Shown here one piece after another: positions 59,943 through 64,000 of a stretch of DNA of 64,000 bases (the stretch's first letter is position 1; every line of letters starts with the position of its first letter). Made by a program: the position numbers and the translations under genes. The notes below the pieces were generated by a model, which was not told the DNA's origin, ran no database searches, and saw only the letters and a program-made list of their open reading frames with translations. Source of the DNA: Amphimedon queenslandica. Taxonomy: Eukaryota > Porifera > Demospongiae > Haplosclerida > Niphatidae. The DNA lies in NCBI RefSeq assembly GCF_000090795.2, contig NW_003546296.1, positions 198,235 to 262,234 on the forward strand. Direction: 5' to 3'.

Positions 59943-62940
59943 CATTATTAATTTATTATTATTATTATTATTATTATACTTACTCAGCAAGAGATGATTC
60001 TAGCTCCTCCCTCAGTAGTCTCAGGTTTTCTTGTACCTGTTCATATCGTTCCTGTACAATATCCTTCTCTTTGACGCACTGGTCCTCATCTCCTCCAGTC
60101 CCGCCCCCTTCCTCTCCTCCGGCCCCGCCTCCTTCCTCCTCCTCTGAATCTGTTGGTTCCCGTACGCTCCATGCTGCTACTGACATGTGGAGTGGATCCA
60201 TTAAATAACGTAATTCTGAGAACTCAGACTCTAGATTCTAAAAACAGATACAGTATCAATTCTAAAAATAGTAACAAAGACTCTGCCCACCTCCATCATC
60301 TCCAGCTGTTCCTTTAAACTCCTCATGCTCTTCCTCCCGATGCCCCCTCCCTCTTTAATACGGGTCACTAGTGACTCCGCCCCATTTAGTTTCGGTACAA
60401 TGGCTTCCAGTGCTTCTTCACAAGCGAGTCTCTTCTCTCTAGCTTCTTCATACCTCTGGGCCCTCCTGAAGGTTCTATCTGAAGACGAGGAGTAGCTCAT
60501 TATCTTTTGAATAAATCAAATACTTTTCAATCTATTGTATCTCTTGGTAGCAGCTGCAATGTCTGATCTTATGACTATGAGTCCGTTGTGATACTCATCG
60601 CTCTTCAATAGGTTGACCGATGATGTCACTGTCTTTAGCCCCTCCCCCTCCTCCCAGTCGTAGAAACCCTCAGGAAACAGACTAGACTGGGTGTGAGCTG
60701 GGTGGAGCTTCAGCTTGTACGATAACAGCAATCGCTGATGATCCTACACCAGGTGAACATTAACTAACATTATAGATCAACCTTATATCATACCTTAGCA
60801 GTGTCCAGGTATTTATCCCCTAGTGTGGTGCAGGACTGAAGGTCGTGGGAGTGGAGTTCTACGTCGGTTCTGAAACCTTTCAAACTCTCCGTCTGTTCCA
60901 CTAGGTACTCCTTCCCTCCTATGTCCACTCGTTTCCATAGCGACAGTTTCTTCTCTGCCTCATCAAGCCAGGATTGAAAAGGGTCCCTACACTCGACATA
61001 AACTGACAGACGAACACGACCAACTTCAACCAGATCACGTCTTTTCTCTACCTGCAGGACACAAGAGCATAAGAACATGTATATGTATCAGGAAATGTTA
61101 TAAAAATTGAGAATTCTCTACTTTTCATTTTTGGCAAAATTTGCCCCGAGACCATGTACTATAGTACAAGGACTTTTATCTGATTTTGGAGCAACTTTAA
61201 AAATTCATAAAAAATCCAATTTTGATCGGAATCAGCTCAAACTTTCTACACAACATAAGAACATGTATATGTATCAGGGAATATTATAAAAATTGAGAAT
61301 TCTCTACTTTTCATTTTTGGCAAAATTTTGCAAAAATCCCTGTACTATAGTACAGGGACTTTTATCTGATTTTGGAGCAACTTTAAAAATTCATAAAAAA
61401 TCCAATTTTGATCGGAATCAGCTCAAACTTTCTACACAACATAAGAACATGTATATGTATCAGGGAATGTTATAAAAATTGAGAATTCTCTACTTTTCAT
61501 TTTTGGCAAAATTTTGCAAAAATCCCTGTACTATAGTACAGGGACTTTTATCTGATTTTGGAGCAACTTTAAAAATTCATAAAAAATCCAATTTTGATCG
61601 GAATCAGCTCAAACTTTCTACACAACATAAGAACATGTATATGTATCAGGGAATGTTATAAAAATTGAGAATTCTCTACTTTTCATTTTTGGCAAAATTT
61701 TGCAAAAATCCCTGTACTATAGTACAGGGACTTTTATCTGATTTTGGAGCAACTTTAAAAATTTGTAAAAAATCCAATTTTGATCGGAATCAGCTCAAAC
61801 TTTCTACACAACATAAGAACATGTACATGTACGTATACTATTGTTGGTTATTACTTGTTCGTAAAGTTCTTTCCATTCCTCTTGGAACTCCTCCCTACAC
61901 ACTATTAGTGGACGTGGCTCTATCAAAGAGGTGTGGTCAGAAACTGATGATAGATTACGAATACATCTCTGTACTCGTGGCTTCCTCTCCTCAACTTGCA
62001 AGAATATATCCTAGTTATTAATGGTTATTAACGGTTATTAATAGTTATACACAGTTATTAATGGTTATTAATGGTTATTAATGGTTATTAATAGTTATTA
62101 ATGGTTATTAATAGTTATTAATGGTTATTTACTCGTATTTCCTCGTCCTGTTTAGTGATATAAGAGGAACTCCCTCCCAGGGGTAGCTGCTCTGCCAGTC
62201 CCTCCCTCATTTCAGATACTTTGCTACGAGTCGACTCAAACTCCGCCCACCAGCCGTTAACATTATCAATGAGATCAGAGAGTTCAGAATGCTGTGACTG
62301 AACTAAAAGAAATAAATAATAATAATAAAAATAACAACAACAACAACAATAATAACAATTACAGTATTACTTTTATCAGTGAGTTCATTGTATTCTCTGA
62401 GGACCTGGTCCACCTCCTCCTTGTTGCTCAGGAGGTGAGTGTTTTTAGATAGAGATACCACAATGGCTCTGTTTGACATTATTGGCTCATAAACACTGCT
62501 AGTAAAGGACTCCTGGGTGATAATAATAGTTATTAAATGTAGTTATTAATAGTTATTAATAGTTATTAAGTGCATACCTGCAATTCCTTCAGATCAGTCA
62601 CTAGTGTTTCCATGGTGACGTGAGCTGGGAACAGGTCAGCATATTCCGGTACCACTGCCCCGAGGGTCTGCTTCAACTGCTGAAACTGGTCAGACAGGTT
62701 CTGAGACTGCTCACCGGTCGCGTGTAACTCGTCAAACCAGTTCTGCCAGGCCATAAGCAGGTTAGACCAGTCCTGGATGAACTGGGTCAGAGTCTGAGAG
62801 AGTGAGTCATTGTGAGGATTGGTGTAATGCTCTCCAAGTATCGACCGACCAAGAGACAGCATTGCATCTACCTCAGGCTGAGCATCTGACAGTCGCTGAC
62901 GAAACACCTGCAGGCATTTAACAACAACAACAACAACAAC

Positions 62941-62971
<31 letters not shown>

Positions 62972-64000
62972 TAGGTCCTAGTACCTGGCAGGTATTGGTC
63001 TGTTGGGCTATCCTCTCTGCTGTGTTACCGACCGGTTTCTCAGACTCTAGAAGTTGTTCTCCCTCTTCAATGAGGGACCTGAAGGTTTTGTGAAGTTCCT
63101 CAAACTTTAAGAGCCTGTCGTAAAGATCAGTAGCCTGCTGAACGAGGACTTCAACTTGAGTCTTATATCTGAAAGAGAGAGACAGTACAACCAGTACATG
63201 ACGATATGTGGAGTACCTCTCCCACTGGTCCTTTAGTATTCCTGATTGTTCATAAAGACTCATATCCATAGCTCCTTCTGAGGATTCTCTCAGTTCGCTT
63301 GATGTTGTTATGGAGAACTGTGAACTCAATCTCTTTAGTCTTCTAGTGAATCTATCAGCAGCTGCTTGCACAGGCTAAAGGAAGGTAACGAGTTAAATAT
63401 AATCAAAAGACCACACCTCTCTACCTCTCTATCCTGGGAGAACTGGTCGGAGAGTTTGTCTATCTTGTCCACCTGGTCCTTATGAGACTGTATATCATCA
63501 AGTAGTGCCTCCAGCTGGTGACGCTGTCCCTCTAGCTCTTCAAGGTCAGTATCGAGGAGAGGGAGGGAGGAGATCACTTCTTGTTTAGCTAGTACCCAGG
63601 TCTCGAGTGGCTCCTTTAGAGAGTCAAACTCGCTCACTGTCTCTGATATCGACTGTAACTTAACTAATCTAAGGGGCGGGGCATTAGTTAATTAACTCAT
63701 TATTATTATTAATCATTACCTGTTATTAAGTTGTTCCTGGATTGCAGTCCATCTTTTGTTCAATTCATCAACTTTGTCTTCTTTGCCAATCATTTGAACA
63801 GAGTTAACTTTATCCATAATGGCAGCTGCTTCAGCTAACTGACCGTCTTTAAAAGACTAAAGAAAGAAATTATCTTCAATGTCACTAATAATAGTAACTG
63901 TTACTAATAATAGTAACATCATACCTGGTATTCGCTAATCTGTTCAATAATTAATTGATTTTCCGCAAATTTCCCATTAATAATGAGCCACTTCTCACAC
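45131..64000 (-). CDS. Spectraplakin (MACF1/dystonin type), 3' part
   Basis: Spectraplakins cross-link actin and microtubules. The 5' part (actin-binding, plakin) lies beyond 64000. Fifty-two exons, transcript order: 64000-63925, 63856-63720, 63668-63425, 63374-63217, 63168-62985, 62907-62578, 62512-62371, 62302-62133, 62010-61855, 61051-60794, 60743-60524, 60478-60291, 60237-59984, 57896-57767, 57715-57566, 57505-57332, 57291-57115, 56354-56208, 56114-55527, 55467-55305, 55223-54988, 54908-54573, 54489-54339, 54249-54071, 54018-53836, 53709-53566, 53517-53059, 53014-52697, 52647-52421, 52348-52234, 52163-52085, 52042-51813, 51632-51435, 51316-51188, 51136-50810, 50619-50483, 50428-50062, 49932-49777, 49735-49608, 49377-49179, 48456-48259, 48171-48043, 47923-47729, 47655-47524, 47434-47102, 47053-46809, 46592-46450, 46389-46208, 46131-46057, 46001-45884, 45748-45522, 45433-45131. 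All phases agree, giving about 3,540 codons: roughly 28-30 spectrin repeats, then EF-hands, GAS2 and a basic Ser/Pro tail. Confidence 0.93.
48495..49150 (+). repeat. Palindrome-centred repeats (about 4 copies) in a spectraplakin intron
   Basis: Four units lie between exons 49179 and 48456, with centres near 48520, 48693, 48885 and 49070; the 48693 copy keeps the intact CCCTGTACTATAGTACAGGG. They are antisense to the host. The array ends in a GTACAT tandem tract at 49146-49163. Confidence 0.9.
51690..51805 (+). repeat. Single decayed palindrome-family copy
   Basis: About 115 bp in the intron between exons 51813 and 51632 match the family (TTTTTCACAAAATTTGGTCC, then GACCATGTACAGTGTAC). The centre has been altered and the unit is truncated. 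Same orientation as the other copies in this gene. Confidence 0.75.
56515..57095. repeat. 20-bp AT-rich tandem satellite, about 28 copies
   Basis: A perfect or near-perfect 20-bp unit (TATTAATTAATGTTATTCAT) runs three units to each 60-base line from about 56515 to 57095 inside a spectraplakin intron. Only a few units near both ends carry substitutions. It includes the short palindrome TTAATTAA in every unit. Confidence 0.97.
58129..59829 (+). CDS. Intronless POT/SLC15-like transporter (copy 2), nested in a spectraplakin intron
   Basis: One open frame encodes 566 aa with about 12 hydrophobic segments. The N-terminus is Ser/Thr/Lys-rich and cytosolic in type ([20 protein letters not shown]). 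The early block [20 protein letters not shown] matches the POT-family motif after helix 2 (G..LAD...GR). The mid-protein block [20 protein letters not shown] is shared with the gene at 27195. It lies wholly inside the spectraplakin intron 57897-59983, on the opposite strand, with its own ATG and stop. Lack of introns suggests origin by retrocopying or expansion of an intronless lineage. The substrate is unknown. Confidence 0.82.
   Translation: MDSTSTERSSSTNTIDKKKKFKRYWNELRSRSLNVPTVLLLIYSATIPLSHKTLNNIIPGFVGRNECENSNYIEDPLTINSLNVLSVSSLFLLIPFCGWLSDTKIGRGNAVYLSLWVGWLGSLLQALACCLQYYESCDRITVIGRYTLSSLAGIFLIISLAFMYTNILPYGIDQMMHLSSVKIRSFIHWLVWVYFFFDTIPLNIIFSFANYKTFVLINAVVACALFSLSLCLQFHLKHRFEHIPIPNPYKTVFKVLKSSLKRNRNKLQRRSAFTYWGKEPSRIDLAKERYGGPFSHEQVENVKTFLRILAVLAATFGFFIVFNSFVSAISASLPLQNGNNGLQGHAHYEIWFIAYGALLALIPVCELLILPLFPKFEYFLMNPLRGIGLANVLLTISIISLFLINLIGRHVSSSFTIEDRSDDSVPYWILLIPTVLAGTSLVILWLCSFEFLCSQAPFGMHGMIIGLFWFLYGAFNDIGTIILFLIYSFTYDSSKSFMSYTTITFGVIALLGLVLYILVARWYVKRVRDTDLNLRTVVENNWEQQLIKKSSYNQNDEFTVATDDEQ
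59855..59980. repeat. (TTA)n microsatellite
   Basis: About 40 TTA/TCA trinucleotides with two short interruptions lie between the nested transporter stop and the next spectraplakin exon. Similar runs sit in spectraplakin introns at 49950-50032, 46140-46196 and 56145-56203. Confidence 0.93.
61060..61835 (+). repeat. Reference array of the palindrome family: four exact 186-bp units
   Basis: Units start at the same point at 61107, 61293, 61479 and 61665, exactly 186 bp apart, and are almost identical. Copies 2-4 have the intact centre CCCTGTACTATAGTACAGGG (first at 61338-61357). As 186 is 62 codons, the 60-aa frame beginning [12 protein letters not shown] recurs in the same frame in each unit. 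The array lies antisense in the spectraplakin intron 61052-61854. Confidence 0.96.
62015..62125. repeat. 10-11 bp tandem repeat (GGTTATTAAT)
   Basis: About eleven copies of a TTATTAATGG/TTATTAATAG unit fill the intron between exons 62133 and 62010. Related short runs occur at 7605-7678, 56370-56425 and 62530-62570, always in introns next to splice sites. Confidence 0.85.

Overview
The window looks like a gene-dense piece of a demosponge nuclear genome, of the Amphimedon type. That is inference. It rests on very short introns (mostly 40-150 bp), tiny intergenic gaps, AT-rich introns full of (TTA)n/(AAT)n runs, proteins of clear metazoan type (polyhomeotic, spectraplakin, MED18, UBE4B), and divergence from vertebrate orthologues that fits an early-branching animal. 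No bacterial, viral or CRISPR-like content was seen. Gene models were built by hand by joining GT-AG (and one AT-AC) exons in compatible phases; all multi-exon models close in frame.

Layout. 1-580: 61-bp satellite. 612-4861 (-): MED18 with one 3-kb intron. 5047-11414 (+): UBE4B, head-to-head with MED18. 12044-14180 (+): SNAG-like C2H2 zinc-finger protein. 14553-16783 (-): very small polyhomeotic. 17678-18561 (+): COX6A with an unusual C-terminal extension. 18738-20131 (-): prohibitin-2 with an AT-AC (U12-type) intron. 20253-21437 (-): DPH5. 21558-22585 (+): SRPRB, head-to-head with DPH5. 23582-25013 (+): PEX14. 25114-26988 (+): BBOX1/TMLHE-family dioxygenase. 27195-28751 (+): intronless POT/SLC15-like transporter. 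28927-31945 (+): WD40 protein. 32767-37954 (+): ankyrin-patatin phospholipase of the iPLA2 type. 38229-44687 (+): SH3-containing protein of unknown role. 45131-64000 (-): 3' part (52 exons, about 3,540 codons) of a spectraplakin, ending in EF-hands, a GAS2 domain and SxIP motifs. A second intronless POT transporter (58129-59829, +) lies inside one of its introns.

Most genes are housekeeping: transcription (MED18, PHC), proteostasis (UBE4B), mitochondria (COX6A, PHB2), translation (DPH5), ER targeting (SRPRB), peroxisome import (PEX14), carnitine synthesis, lipid metabolism and cytoskeletal cross-linking. They do not form one pathway.

The least-explained feature is a family of about 184-186 bp units, roughly 30 copies in eight places, each centred on a near-perfect palindrome. 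Nearly all copies inside introns lie antisense to the host gene. A diverged sister family at 42.8-43.6 kb keeps a palindromic centre with different bases.
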